A stretch of 64,000 bases of DNA from Rhodanobacteraceae bacterium (GCA_016717705.1 JADKFD010000003.1:140278-204277), one strand, 5' to 3'; shown: positions 48,456 to 57,995, counted from the first letter of the stretch. A program made the numbers and translations. Notes: generated from the sequence alone by a model not told the origin.

Positions 48456-49672
48456 GTGCTGCTCCGTGCCAATGCCGGCGTCGCGCCGCGATAACCCATG
48501 CCGCCCAGCAGCAGATGCTCGCGCAGTGGCTCGATCCGGTCCGCCGCCAGCAAGGCCAGCGAGCGCAGCCAGCCGGCCGGCGGCATCTGCAGGCTGGTGA
48601 ACTGTGCAAGTGCATGGCTAAGCCCGGTGGTGGCCGCTCGATCGCCCGCGCGCGCAGCCGCGTAATGATCGAGCAGGGCTGAATCGCCAAGGTCGCGACC
48701 GGCGCGATGAGCGTCGAGCAGATGCTCTGCCAGGGTCGCCGCATCGCGCAATCCGAGGTTGAAGCCCTGCGCGCCGACCGGATGCACCGCCTGGGCGGCA
48801 TTGCCGATCAGCACTCGGCGCGGTGCAATCAGTCGCTCGGCCAGAACGCGCCGCAAGGGATAGCTGACGCGCTCACCGGCGCGCCGCAGACGTCCAAGTC
48901 GATAGCCGAATGCGTCCTGCAACTGACGCAGGTAGCTGGCGTCGTCGAGCGCCATCAGGCGGTCCAGATCAGCGTTGTTGACCACCATGATCGCCCCGCA
49001 GCGCCCGGAGGCCTGCGGCAACAGCGCCACCGGACCGGTGCGGGTGAAGCGCTCGAAGGCGGTGCCCTGATGGTCGCGTTCGGGCGTCAGCGCGCAGCAG
49101 ATGGCGCTGCGCTGGTAGTCGTGGCGCTCGGTGCCGATGCCGGCCGCGCTGCGCAGGGCCGAGTCGACGCCGTCGGCGATCACCAGCAGGCGCGCACGCA
49201 AGTGCCGCGCTTCGCTGCCATCGGCCTGGATGGTCGCAGCGACAGCGTCGGCATCCACCTGCGCCTCAGTCACGCCTGCGGGCGCCAGCACGTGCAGGTC
49301 CGTACGCGCCTTGACGGCCTGCTGCATGGCCAGCAACAAGCGTCGTGCCGGCACCACCACGCCAAAGCGCTTGCGCCCGGCGCCGCTGGCACTCCAGCGG
49401 GTGGCGCCAAATTCGCCGGAGCTGGATACATGGATGGCAAGGATCGGCTCGGCATCGCTGCCCAGGCTCGGCAATACGCCCAGATTGTCGAGAACCCGGC
49501 AGGTGACTTCGGACAAGGCCAGGTGGCGCTCGTCGGCGGCGCGCGCGCCCGCTGCCATGGGCACGCGATCGACCACCGTGACGCGCAAGCCTGATCCGCT
49601 CAAGGCCAGCGCCAGGCTGAGGCCGACCAGACCCCCACCGGCAATCAGGATGTCGCAGTCACTGGCGGTCAT
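48452..49672 (-). CDS. ubiH: 2-octaprenyl-6-methoxyphenol hydroxylase
   Basis: FAD monooxygenase of ubiquinone synthesis, 406 aa. It has DILIAGGGLVGLSLALALSG, ARLLVIADGVDSALRSAAGI and the UbiH-type RRVLIGNAAQAVHPVGAQGF, where GNAAQ replaces GDAAH, the usual mark of UbiH. First gene of a two-gene operon with the next hydroxylase; in many gammaproteobacteria pepP and ubiH-ubiI form such an operon. Confidence 0.9.
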   Translation of the reverse strand: MTASDCDILIAGGGLVGLSLALALSGSGLRVTVVDRVPMAAGARAADERHLALSEVTCRVLDNLGVLPSLGSDAEPILAIHVSSSGEFGATRWSASGAGRKRFGVVVPARRLLLAMQQAVKARTDLHVLAPAGVTEAQVDADAVAATIQADGSEARHLRARLLVIADGVDSALRSAAGIGTERHDYQRSAICCALTPERDHQGTAFERFTRTGPVALLPQASGRCGAIMVVNNADLDRLMALDDASYLRQLQDAFGYRLGRLRRAGERVSYPLRRVLAERLIAPRRVLIGNAAQAVHPVGAQGFNLGLRDAATLAEHLLDAHRAGRDLGDSALLDHYAAARAGDRAATTGLSHALAQFTSLQMPPAGWLRSLALLAADRIEPLREHLLLGGMGYRGATPALARSST

Positions 49673-49823
49673 GAGTCACTCTGTGCGTGCATGGCGTAAA
49701 CCCCTCGGAGCATACGGTTGAATCTGCCGCATCCGGGCTCGACGAGAGTGCCCGGCCGGTCAATGCGCAGCAGCTTGCAGTATGCTACCGGCCTGCCTTT
49801 GCTACCTGTTCCGGAGAGTCCCG

Positions 49824-50363
49824 ATGTCGAATGACGCCGCTGCGCGCTGGTACCCGCGCACGACGCTGGTGGCCGCGCTGATCGTGCTGGCTGCCCTGTC
49901 CCGCCTGCTGCCGCATCCGCCGAACTTCACGCCGGTCGAAGCGATTGGCCTGTTCGGTGGCGCCTATCTGGCCGATCGCCGACTGGCTTTTGTCGTGCCG
50001 CTGGTGGCCATGGCGCTGGCCGACCTGGTCCTTGGACTGCATAGCGGCATGCCGGTGATCTACGCTTTGATCGCCTTCAATGTCTGGCTGGGCCTGCGAC
50101 TGGGTCCGAATCCGGCCGCCGGCCGCGTTGCCGGTTTCGGCCTGCTGGCTGCCAGCGTGTTTTTCCTGGTCAGCAATTTTGCCGTGTGGGCGATGGGTGC
50201 GGGCCACTACTACACGCCGGACCTGGCCGGATTGATCTCCTGCTTCACCTTGGCCCTGCCCTTCTTCGGCTATTCGCTGCTGGGCATGGCGGTGTATTCG
50301 ACCATCCTGTTCGGCGGCATGGCGCTGGTTCGGCGGCAGCAGGGCGTCGTCGCGGCGGCCTGA
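49824..50363 (+). CDS. DUF6580 family putative transport protein
   Basis: A 179-aa inner-membrane protein with five to six helices, from ATG 49824 (MSNDAAARWYPR) behind GGAGAG. LPHPPNFTPVEAIGLFGGAY, FVVPLVAMALADLVLGLHSG and NFAVWAMGAGHYYTPDLAGL are family-typical. DUF6580 resembles S components of ECF vitamin transporters in its small all-helical layout. It is followed, after a repeat, by a PduO-type cobalamin adenosyltransferase on the same strand, suggesting a link to B12; inference only. Confidence 0.85.
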   Translation: MSNDAAARWYPRTTLVAALIVLAALSRLLPHPPNFTPVEAIGLFGGAYLADRRLAFVVPLVAMALADLVLGLHSGMPVIYALIAFNVWLGLRLGPNPAAGRVAGFGLLAASVFFLVSNFAVWAMGAGHYYTPDLAGLISCFTLALPFFGYSLLGMAVYSTILFGGMALVRRQQGVVAAA

Positions 50364-50465
50364 GGCTCGCGATACCTGTAGGCCGCGTGTGCGCAGCTTC
50401 ATCGCGCTCACCGGCGCTTTGCTCTCCATGAGTCGATAACGTAATTCATTGAATCTATAAAACAC

Positions 50466-50612
50466 CGTTCGCCCTGAGCAGAGCGTCCCAAAGCTCCACC
50501 GGGACGCGGCGTCGAAGGGCGAAGCGGTGAGCGAGGAGTCGCGCAAACCCGCTCGTCCTTCGACGACGCGTCCTGATAAAGCGTCGGACGCTCTGCTCAG
50601 GATGAGCGGGTT
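50466..50612. repeat. Large CTCAGG-type palindrome
   Basis: CGCCCTGAGCAGAGCGTCCC ... GGACGCTCTGCTCAGGATGAGCG-type ends, with GTCGAAGGGCGAAGCGGTGA and the inverse CGTCCTTCGACGACGCGTCC inside. It resembles 44266-44387. The rest of 50364-50776 shows no gene. Confidence 0.75.
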
Positions 50613-50776
50613 CACGGCTCGCTGGCTTTTTCGGGCCGAAAACGAGAACTCGCAATGAAGAGCGCCGGTGAGCCGCTACGCGGCACATCGGCCTACATTG
50701 ATGCTTCGGAGCCTTGCCGCGGCGACGACACCGGGGACTGCATACTTGCGCCTTCCCGCACTGCGTCAGAATTTCC

Positions 50777-51331
50777 ATGGGCAACCGACTTTCCAAGATC
50801 TACACGCGCACCGGCGACGACGGCAGCACCGGTCTCGGTGATGGCAGTCGCGTGGCCAAGGACAGCCTGCGCGTTGGCGCCTATGGCACGGTCGATGAAG
50901 CCAACAGCTGCATCGGCGTGGTGCTGGCGCAGGCGGACATCGGGGCGGACGTGCTCGATTGCCTGACCCGGGTGCAGCACCAGTTGTTCGATCTCGGCGG
51001 TGAGTTGTGCATTCCCGGCATGGCGCTGATCCAGGATGGCGATATCGATGCGCTGGAGCGCGATCTCGATGCCTTCAACGAGCCGCTGCCACCGCTCAAG
51101 GACTTCATCCTGCCGGGCGGCGGCGCTGCGGCGGCGCACTGTCATGTGGCGCGTACCGTGGCGCGACGCGCCGAACGCGATGTGATTGCCTTGTCGCGCG
51201 TGGAACCGGTGCGCGCGCAGGCCATCCGCTATCTGAATCGACTGTCTGACCTGCTGTTCGTGATCGCGCGCGTCCTGGCGCGCAACAGCGGCGCCGGCGA
51301 GGTGATCTGGGAACGCAACAAGCGCGGCTGA
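50777..51331 (+). CDS. Cob(I)yrinic acid a,c-diamide adenosyltransferase (PduO type)
   Basis: ATP:corrinoid adenosyltransferase that makes adenosylcobalamin. The 184-aa protein from ATG 50777 (MGNRLSKIYTRTGDDGSTGL) has the N-terminal ATP-binding TRTGDDGSTGLGDGSRV, GTVDEANSCIGVVLA, and RRAERDVIALSRV...RYLNRLSDLLFVIAR (the R-x-x-E-R and N-R-L-S-D motifs). The next gene (deacetylase) starts 7 bp later, so they are co-transcribed. Confidence 0.94.
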   Translation: MGNRLSKIYTRTGDDGSTGLGDGSRVAKDSLRVGAYGTVDEANSCIGVVLAQADIGADVLDCLTRVQHQLFDLGGELCIPGMALIQDGDIDALERDLDAFNEPLPPLKDFILPGGGAAAAHCHVARTVARRAERDVIALSRVEPVRAQAIRYLNRLSDLLFVIARVLARNSGAGEVIWERNKRG

Positions 51332-51337
51332 GCGTCC

Positions 51338-52258
51338 ATGCGCGTCTACACCCATCCCGCCTGCCTGCGTCACGCTCCGGGCGCGGCACATCCGGAACAT
51401 GCAGGGCGGCTGGCAGCCGTCGTTGATGCTCTGCGATCGGCATTTGCCGATCGGCTCGACTGGATCGAGGCGCCGGCCGCGACCGATGAGCAGTTGGCAC
51501 GCGCGCACAGCAGACGCTTGATTGCCGAACTACGTGAGCGATCGCCGTCGTCTGGTTTGTGTCGACTCGACGAAGACACGGTGATGTCGCCGGACTCGCT
51601 GGATGCCGGACTGCGCGCGGCCGGTGCGGTCTGCGCGGCCATCGATGCGGTCATGACAGGGCATCCGCGCCGCGCCTTCTGTGCCGTGCGACCGCCGGGC
51701 CATCACAGCCCGAGTGATCAGGCGATGGGCTTTTGCCTGTTCAACCAGATCGCGGTAGGCGCCCGCCACGCGCTGCACGACCACGCTCTCGAACGCGTGG
51801 CGATCGTCGATTTCGACGTTCACCATGGCAACGGTACGCAATCCATTTTCGAGGCGGACGCCAGAGTCCTGTTCGTCTCCAGCCACCAGTCCCCGCTGTA
51901 TCCCGGCAGTGGGTCCGTCAGCGAGACCGGCGTCGGCAATATCGTCAACGGCGTGCTTGACCCCGGCGCGACATCGGAGGCTTTTCGTCAGCTTTGGCGC
52001 GAACGACTGTTACCGGCGATCGATGCCTTCGCGCCCGAGTTGCTGCTGGTCTCGGCGGGCTTCGATGCCCATCGGCTGGATCCGCTGGCCGATCTGAACC
52101 TGACCGCGGCGGACTATCGCTGGATCACCCAGGAATTGATCGAGATTGCCGACAGGCACGCCCAGGGTCGCATCGTGTCGACGCTGGAGGGCGGCTATTC
52201 GCTGACGGCGCTGCGCGAGTGCAGCGTGGCGCATGTGGAGGCGTTGCTGGGGAACTGA
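51338..52258 (+). CDS. Histone deacetylase family protein (acetoin utilization/AcuC-like)
   Basis: Zinc-dependent deacylase of the arginase/HDAC fold, 306 aa. Catalytic and metal residues: RPPGHHSPSDQAMGFCLFNQ (His pair), VAIVDFDVHHGNGTQ (Asp and His ligands), SAGFDAHRLDPLADL (Asp ligand) and LEGGYSLTAL. Substrates in bacteria may be acetylpolyamines or acetyl-lysine proteins. Genes of this type commonly sit beside cobalamin adenosyltransferase in xanthomonads. Confidence 0.92.
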   Translation: MRVYTHPACLRHAPGAAHPEHAGRLAAVVDALRSAFADRLDWIEAPAATDEQLARAHSRRLIAELRERSPSSGLCRLDEDTVMSPDSLDAGLRAAGAVCAAIDAVMTGHPRRAFCAVRPPGHHSPSDQAMGFCLFNQIAVGARHALHDHALERVAIVDFDVHHGNGTQSIFEADARVLFVSSHQSPLYPGSGSVSETGVGNIVNGVLDPGATSEAFRQLWRERLLPAIDAFAPELLLVSAGFDAHRLDPLADLNLTAADYRWITQELIEIADRHAQGRIVSTLEGGYSLTALRECSVAHVEALLGN

Positions 52259-52271
52259 GGGGAGATCGCCG

Positions 52272-52333
52272 AGAAGCTCGCGCGCGAGCGCCCGTCTGCG
52301 GGCCGGAGAATTGTAGGGCGCGCTGCGCGCGAA
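52272..52333. repeat. Degenerate REP pair
   Basis: GAAGCTCGCGCGCGAGCGCC and TGTAGGGCGCGCTGCGCGCG, a worn inverted REP pair between the convergent deacetylase and glmS genes. Confidence 0.55.
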
Positions 52334-52360
52334 CCTGCGACCGTGCCCGGCAACCGACGC

Positions 52361-54193
52361 TCACTCCACCGTCACGCTCTTGGCCAGATTGCGCGGCTGG
52401 TCGACGTCGGTGCCCTTGAGCACGGCGACGTGGTAGGCGAGCAACTGCATCGGCACGGTGTACAGCATCGGTGCCACGAAAGCGCCGACGCTCGGCAGGG
52501 CGATGACATGGGCGCGGTCGTGGCTCATCGCTGCCGCGACCTGCTCATCGGCGAACACGAACATCTGTCCCCCGCGCGCGCGAACTTCCTGGATGTTGCT
52601 CTTGAGCTTCTCCAGCAGTTCGTCATTCGGTGCGACGGCGATCACCGGCATATCCTCGTCGACCAGCGCCAGCGGGCCGTGCTTGAGCTCACCGGCAGGA
52701 TAGGCCTCGGCATGGATGTAGCTGATTTCCTTGAGCTTGAGCGCGCCCTCCATGGCAATCGGGAATTGCACGCCGCGACCGAGGAACAGAGCGTCCTTCT
52801 TGTCGCCGAACTCCTGCGCCATGCGCTTGATCTGATCGTCCAGCGCCAGCACGCGCTGGATCGCATGCGGCAGCATTTCCAGTTCCCGGACTGCCTCGCG
52901 GTAACGGACATCATCCATGCCTTTGGCGCGGCCGATCTCCAGCGCGAGCATGGCCAGCGCGACCAGTTGCGTGATGAAGGCTTTGGTGGAGGCGACGCCG
53001 ATTTCCGGCCCCGCCCGGGTCATCAGCACCAGTTCGCTGGCGCGAACCAGCGAGCTCTCGGGGACGTTGCAGATCGCCAGACGGGCGAGGTAGCCCTTGG
53101 TCGAGGCATGCTGCAAGGCAGCCAGCGTGTCCGATGTTTCTCCCGATTGCGACACCGTGACCAGCAGCGTATTGGCGGGAACTGCCGCCTGTCGGTAGCG
53201 GTATTCGCTGGCAATTTCGGCCATGCAGGGAACGCCCGCCAAGGACTCGATCCAGTAGCGGGCAACCTGTGCCGCATGATTGCTGGATCCGCACGCGACG
53301 ATCTGCACGGCATCCAGCTGCTTCAGGAAATCGCGCGCGTTGGGGCCGAAAATCTCGGTCAGGATGCGTCCGCGAGCAAGCCGACCTTCCAGCGTATCGG
53401 CGATGGCCTGCGGTTGCTCGTGGATCTCCTTGAGCATGTAGTGCGCGTACTGACCACGCTCGACGGCATCCGGGCGGAACTGCGCTTCCTTGACCGGGCG
53501 CGACACGATTGCGCCCGATTGATCAAGAACTTCAATGCGGTCGGGCGTGAGGTGAACCATATCGCCGTCGTTGAGGTAGATGAAGCGCCGGGTTTCGCCG
53601 AGCAGGGCGTATACGTCCGACGCCAGGTATTGCGATCCCTCGCCGACGCCGACCACCATCGGTGATCCGCGTCGTGCGCCGACGACTTCATGGGGCGCGT
53701 CCACGGCGACCACGGCAATCGCGTAGGCGCCCTCGAAACGAGCTACCGCAGTCTGCACGGCTTGAAGCAGGCTGGTTCCGGGCTGCAGGTGGTGCTCGAT
53801 CAAGTGCGCGACGACTTCGGTATCGGTGTCCGAATCGAAGCGATATCCAAGACCGGTCAATTCCTCGCGCAGTGTCTCGTGGTTCTCGATGATGCCGTTG
53901 TGGACCACCGAGACGCGCTCGCGGGATGTGTGCGGATGCGCATTGCGTTCGCTGGGCACGCCGTGAGTGGCCCAGCGCGTGTGCGCAATACCGGTCTGCG
54001 CGCTCACCGGCGCGCTGTCATACAGCGCCTGCAGCTCTCGCACCTTGCCGGGGGTGCGCAGCCGGCGCAGCCCGTCGGGCGTCAGCAAGGCGAGTCCGGC
54101 GGAGTCGTAACCCCGGTATTCGAGCGCCCTGAGGCCGGCGATGAGCAAGGGGACGACATTCTTGCGTGCCGCGATTCCGACGATTCCGCACAT
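52361..54193 (-). CDS. glmS: Glutamine--fructose-6-phosphate aminotransferase (isomerizing)
   Basis: Makes glucosamine-6-phosphate from fructose-6-phosphate and glutamine, the first step to UDP-GlcNAc for peptidoglycan and LPS. The 610-aa protein starts at ATG 54193 with AGGAGA upstream; Cys2 (MCGIVGIAARKN) is the glutaminase nucleophile. Two SIS domains follow (ESLAGVPCMAEIASEYRYRQ, VTVSQSGETSDTLAAL) and the C-terminus DQPRNLAKSVTVE is diagnostic. The usual partner glmU is not in the window. The frame extends to 54328 without conservation. Confidence 0.97.
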   Translation of the reverse strand: MCGIVGIAARKNVVPLLIAGLRALEYRGYDSAGLALLTPDGLRRLRTPGKVRELQALYDSAPVSAQTGIAHTRWATHGVPSERNAHPHTSRERVSVVHNGIIENHETLREELTGLGYRFDSDTDTEVVAHLIEHHLQPGTSLLQAVQTAVARFEGAYAIAVVAVDAPHEVVGARRGSPMVVGVGEGSQYLASDVYALLGETRRFIYLNDGDMVHLTPDRIEVLDQSGAIVSRPVKEAQFRPDAVERGQYAHYMLKEIHEQPQAIADTLEGRLARGRILTEIFGPNARDFLKQLDAVQIVACGSSNHAAQVARYWIESLAGVPCMAEIASEYRYRQAAVPANTLLVTVSQSGETSDTLAALQHASTKGYLARLAICNVPESSLVRASELVLMTRAGPEIGVASTKAFITQLVALAMLALEIGRAKGMDDVRYREAVRELEMLPHAIQRVLALDDQIKRMAQEFGDKKDALFLGRGVQFPIAMEGALKLKEISYIHAEAYPAGELKHGPLALVDEDMPVIAVAPNDELLEKLKSNIQEVRARGGQMFVFADEQVAAAMSHDRAHVIALPSVGAFVAPMLYTVPMQLLAYHVAVLKGTDVDQPRNLAKSVTVE

Positions 54194-54424
54194 GCAAAGT
54201 TCTCCTGGGGCAGCGGGTGGCGGCGCTGCCCCAATCCAGTTGCGGCGCACGATACCGGCGTGACGGCTTGCGATATGACTGCAGTCTAACCGCATGGGTT
54301 CCCGGCAGTTCGGGCGCGGCGCGGCCAATCAGGTGGCAGGTCGCGGTGGCGTGGACGATTGATCTATTGAGACCGCTCGAACGGGCAAGGAGCTGACAGC
54401 GGCCCTGCAGTTGCGCGGGGCGGC

Positions 54425-54512
54425 AGGAGTAGCGCGGCTCCGGCGCGCTCGGGGGTGGAGTGGGCGGCATGGATGATCGCGCCGGCGGCCGCGGCTGTTT
54501 GCCGCGCATGCC
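54425..54512 (-). repeat. Dispersed ~90-bp repeat, copy 3 (inverted)
   Basis: On the minus strand: CGCGGCAAACAGCCGCGGCC ... GCGATCATCCATGCCGCCCA ... CGCCGGAGCCGCGCTACTCC. It matches the copies at 35917 and 37529 in the two GC-rich blocks, less well in the centre. The rest of 54194-54600 upstream of glmS shows no gene. Confidence 0.65.
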
Positions 54513-54600
54513 GAAAAGCGCCGGGCGTCGCGCGTAAACGGCCACGCGGCACAAGCGAAGCTCAAGGACGCGCGTGCCCGGCCTGCGCCGTTTCTGGGCC

Positions 54601-54633
54601 CAAAAAGCAGAAGGGGCCCTCACGGGCCCCTTC
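54601..54633 (-). terminator. Rho-independent terminator of the IPTL-CTERM-type gene
   Basis: On the minus strand GAAGGGGCCC (complement of 54624-54633), loop GTGA, GGGCCCCTTC, then TGCTTTTTG. A 10-bp perfect stem with a T-run 24 bp after the stop codon at 54657. Confidence 0.9.
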
Positions 54634-54656
54634 CGATACTACGATGTCAGCTCAGC

Positions 54657-56425
54657 TTAGCCGCGCATGCGGAAGCCAACGACACCCAAGCCCATCAGCA
54701 GCACCAGGGCAGCCAGCAGGATACGGCCCTGCTCGTTCAGCGCCGGAACCGGGACGAACTCACTCGGCGGCGGCGGAGCAGCCTGACCCGGGCAAGACAG
54801 CGTGAACTGCGTGGTCGACGTGCAGCCCTGCGTGGTCGACACGCCGGTGCAGGTCAGCGTGGCCGTACCGGTGGTCTCAGCGGAGTTGGTGCAGGCCGCA
54901 GAGATCGAGCCACCCAGAGTCGGCGTCGTGCTTACCACCAACGGGGTCGGATTGGTCGTGACCGTGAAGGTCGAACCGGCCGAAACGTTGCTGGTAGCGC
55001 ACGTGATCGTCTGACTCACGCCATTGCTGGCACCCGTCAGCGAGACCGTGCTGACCGGGGAGGCGGCGCCACCGTTGGTCAGGTTGATCGTCGCATTCGG
55101 AGCCTGGTTGACGTAAGCAACCGTACCGCACACCGGCGGCGGCGCACCGCAGACGATGCTGAAGTTACGCGTCACCGTACCCGCACCCGAAGCCGGGCTG
55201 CGTTCCAGCACGGTCACGGTGAACGGCTCGGTCGCCAGCGTGGTGGTGTTCGCCGGGCAGGTGCAGCGGATGTCGCCCGGATCAGCCGTTGCGCGACGAA
55301 ATCGAGCGTATTGCCACCGGTCGGCGTGCCGCCTTCGGTAACGAATGCGCAGACCATCGTCGGCAGCGGGCTGAACATCGGACCCGCGTAGGTCGCGCTC
55401 AGTGACTCCAGACGCGACGTCGCCGCCAGACCGGTGCCGGAGCCCGTGCAAGCAGAACCATCAGTCGGGCAACCCACGCCAATCGTGAGGGCAACGCCAG
55501 CGGCGACGTTGTTGCTCGAACCCGGAGCCGGGACGTAGGTCAGCGTCGGCGGAACTGCAGCAGCCGAACCGGCCGGGCAGCTGAGTACCCAGAAACGCTG
55601 CGAGGTGGCACCACCGGTGATCGTCTCCGTGGCCTGCAGGTTCGCAGTGCGCGCGGCGGCGCCTGCCGTGCAGGTCATGTTGATGTTCTGCGCCGTGTTG
55701 GTGCCCTGGTTGAACGTCAGGGTCGCCGCACTGGTCACGGCAAAGTTGGCCGCATCGGCGCCCGTCAGCTGGAAGTTGCCAACCGTGGTCGCCGTACCCG
55801 CAACCGCGCCGCCGGAAGGCGTGGCAACGATCTGGCCCGCGCCAGTCGAACCGACCGCACCGACACCCGTGAAGTTGACCGGGCCGCCCGTGCCGGACGC
55901 AGCACCAGCTGCCGGGTTATAGGCAATGCTCGGGCCGACCGGAGTCACCACGCCATTGACAACCACCGAGCCGGGGGTCGAGGTGCAAGCGACATTACCG
56001 CCGCCCGCATCCGAACAACCGTTCGGCGGCGTCGCGAAGTTTGCAGCCGTCAGCGGGTAGCTGCTGGCCGCAGTGCCGCCCGGAACCGGGAAAGTGGCAT
56101 TGCAGTAGTTGGTCGACGCGCCCGGGAGCGGGGTCAGCGACAGGTCAAGCTTGATCACGCGGATCACGCCTGCAGCCGGACGGGTACAAGTCGCGGCGTT
56201 CTGAGCGCTCAGGGTGGGCTGACCCAGAAGCGTTTCGTTGTAGGAAATGTCGTTCTGGAATCCGACAGTCGAACCGTCACCGGCGAAACTGATCGAAACC
56301 GGACCGATGTTGGTGCCGGCATTGCCGCTGGCAGTTCCGATCGCGAGCTGGCCAGCACTGGCCAGCCCCGATCCTGCCATCAGCGCTGCCGCCAGGAGCA
56401 CTTTGATATTTTTCACGTCACTCAC
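54657..56425 (-). pseudogene. Secreted repeat protein with IPTL-CTERM-like anchor, frameshifted
   Basis: An exported protein of about 589 aa if the frame is restored. Signal peptide VLLAAALMAGSGLASAGQLA; then Thr/Ala/Gly-rich beta domains with paired cysteines (for example CTSTPGSVVVNGVVTPVG, TCTAGAAARTANLQATETIT, ATCATSN-like repeats) resembling choice-of-anchor/MBG-type surface repeats; C-terminus VPALNEQGRILLAALVLLMG followed by VVGFRMRG, the proline-motif/helix/basic tail of IPTL-CTERM sorting signals. The frame breaks near 55285-55290: reading LDFVA|TADPGDIRCTCP needs the GCGC at this site to be GC. Either half alone would lack the anchor or the signal. Sequence error and real inactivation are both possible. 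Confidence 0.82.
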
Positions 56426-56454
56426 TCCATGTTTTTTGGATTTTTTTTTACGAG

Positions 56455-56880
56455 CTACTTCTGGGCATCATCAACAACGCTTACTTCGATCGGCTGGGCG
56501 TTCCGGTCAGAAGCCAGGAACTCAGTTACTTTGAAGTTCGCTGCAGAAGGCACCGAAATCGTGCCCAGAGAGACTACACCAGTCGGCAGGAACTCGTTCG
56601 AGCCGCTGAACGCAATCATGGTCACTCGACCTTCCTTGGTGACCGCGCAGGACACCTGATGCGTCTTCGGCGCGCCCTTGCCGCAGCCAAAGGCGACGAC
56701 GCCGGCGTACTTGGCTTCGACCTGACCGGTTACCTGAACGGCAACGGCAGCACCCGAGCTCATCACGTCGATGGCGATGGCGGACTGCGACTTGGCGGCG
56801 CCCGAAGACACCAGCAACTGCTCCTTGGCACTAACCGTCGAGGCGCATGCAAGGGCGACCAGAAAAATGATCTTCTTCAT
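56455..56880 (-). CDS. Secreted protein of unknown function
   Basis: 141 aa from ATG 56880 (MKKIIFLVALACASTVSAKE) with GAGAGA upstream. A signal peptide is cleaved after SA|KE. The mature part is a small beta-rich domain with a single Cys pair (AFGCGKGAPKTHQVSCAV) reminiscent of the same cysteine spacing in secreted cohesin-like folds, but no family is recognised. It lies between the IPTL-CTERM-like gene (30 bp downstream) and the dockerin-like gene (26 bp upstream), all on the same strand, and probably shares their transcript. Confidence 0.75.
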   Translation of the reverse strand: MKKIIFLVALACASTVSAKEQLLVSSGAAKSQSAIAIDVMSSGAAVAVQVTGQVEAKYAGVVAFGCGKGAPKTHQVSCAVTKEGRVTMIAFSGSNEFLPTGVVSLGTISVPSAANFKVTEFLASDRNAQPIEVSVVDDAQK

Positions 56881-56906
56881 AATATCTCTCTCAGACATGC
56901 CAGGGT

Positions 56907-57761
56907 TTAGTTACAGGTCGCAAAAGCGCTGCCAGCGATGGTCACGGCGCCGACGGCGTCGAACACGCTGACCACGCCATCGTCGTTGACATCCGGCTGA
57001 AGCAGCGAGAGCTGCGCCGGGTTGCCGCTGGCGTCGTTGATGATCGCAACCGCATCGAACACGTTCACGACATTGTTGGCCGGAGAAGCTGCATCACCAC
57101 GGCACAGGCGGCCCGGATTCTGCGTGCGGCGGGAATCGAACTCGTCAAAGAACACCGGAGCGGTGACCGTCGGCGCGCCGGCGATCAGGCCGATGCGAGC
57201 TTCCGTGATCGAATCCGCGGCGTTGTTGAGGTTATTGATGGCGATTGAACCAGCCTGCAGCGGCGCGGCGCCGGTGCCGCTGTTGCCGGTAACCGTGCCG
57301 GTCAGCGAACCCGTGCCAGCGGCAGCCGCCCAAGCCAGTTCGATCACGTAGTACTTGTTGTCGGCCACGGTGATGTTCACCGGCGTGCCGCTGGTGGTCG
57401 AGAAGTTCAGCTGATTGCCGTCGTGGGTCACGCGGATGATGTTGGCGCTACCGGTGCTGCGGGCCTGGAAGATATCCGCGGTGGCGCCGCTGATGTTGCC
57501 GGTGAAGTAATAGAAGCGCACGCGATAGCTGGCTTCGTTATTCGGCGTGGTGTCGGTCACGAAGCGCGGCGTAGCGGCGTCGGTGACCTTGAGGCTGCAA
57601 CGACCCGAGTAACGCTTGAAGCCAGCGGTCGGCTCACCGGTATCTGCAGCGGTGAGGCCCGTAGCCGTCGACCAGGCGCTGATCGCACATGCGGACGCGG
57701 CTTGCGCACCAAAAATGAGCGCAGCGGCGACCGCCGTACCCAACAAAGATTTGTGATTCAT
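56907..57761 (-). CDS. Secreted protein with C-terminal dockerin-like repeats
   Basis: A 284-aa protein from ATG 57761 (MNHKSLLGTAVAAALIFGAQ), signal peptide cleaved after ASA. Residues about 30-200 form a lectin-like beta sandwich (YRVRFYYFTGNISGATADIF, YYVIELAWAA). The C-terminal ~70 residues hold a duplicated calcium-loop motif, NNVVNVFDAVAIINDA and DVNDDGVVSVFDAVGAVTIA, the two F-hand repeats of dockerin type I-like modules. First gene of the three-gene secreted cluster. Confidence 0.8.
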   Translation of the reverse strand: MNHKSLLGTAVAAALIFGAQAASACAISAWSTATGLTAADTGEPTAGFKRYSGRCSLKVTDAATPRFVTDTTPNNEASYRVRFYYFTGNISGATADIFQARSTGSANIIRVTHDGNQLNFSTTSGTPVNITVADNKYYVIELAWAAAAGTGSLTGTVTGNSGTGAAPLQAGSIAINNLNNAADSITEARIGLIAGAPTVTAPVFFDEFDSRRTQNPGRLCRGDAASPANNVVNVFDAVAIINDASGNPAQLSLLQPDVNDDGVVSVFDAVGAVTIAGSAFATCN

Positions 57762-57995
57762 GGAGGTGTCCCTTCGTGGTAGTTGAAGTAGCGCGTCCGA
57801 TAGCGATGCCGGCCAACGACGGCCGCAGCACCCCACCGCACAAGGCTAACACAGCCCTGTACGGAAGATAAAGACGTAGGGAGGATGGAAATCCTCTCAG
57901 GGAACTTTTCGCGGACATGAAAAGTCTTCCGATGCCTGCTCTGTCGCCCTGTCCGCGCGAACCACTTGCCGGTTGTGCGTGGACCCGCGACTGCT

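Noticed and set aside
54194..54360. glmS ribozyme or GlmY/GlmZ-type site upstream of glmS
   Set aside because: No ribozyme core pattern recognised, and the ribozyme is a Gram-positive feature; the region has an ordinary ribosome site only.
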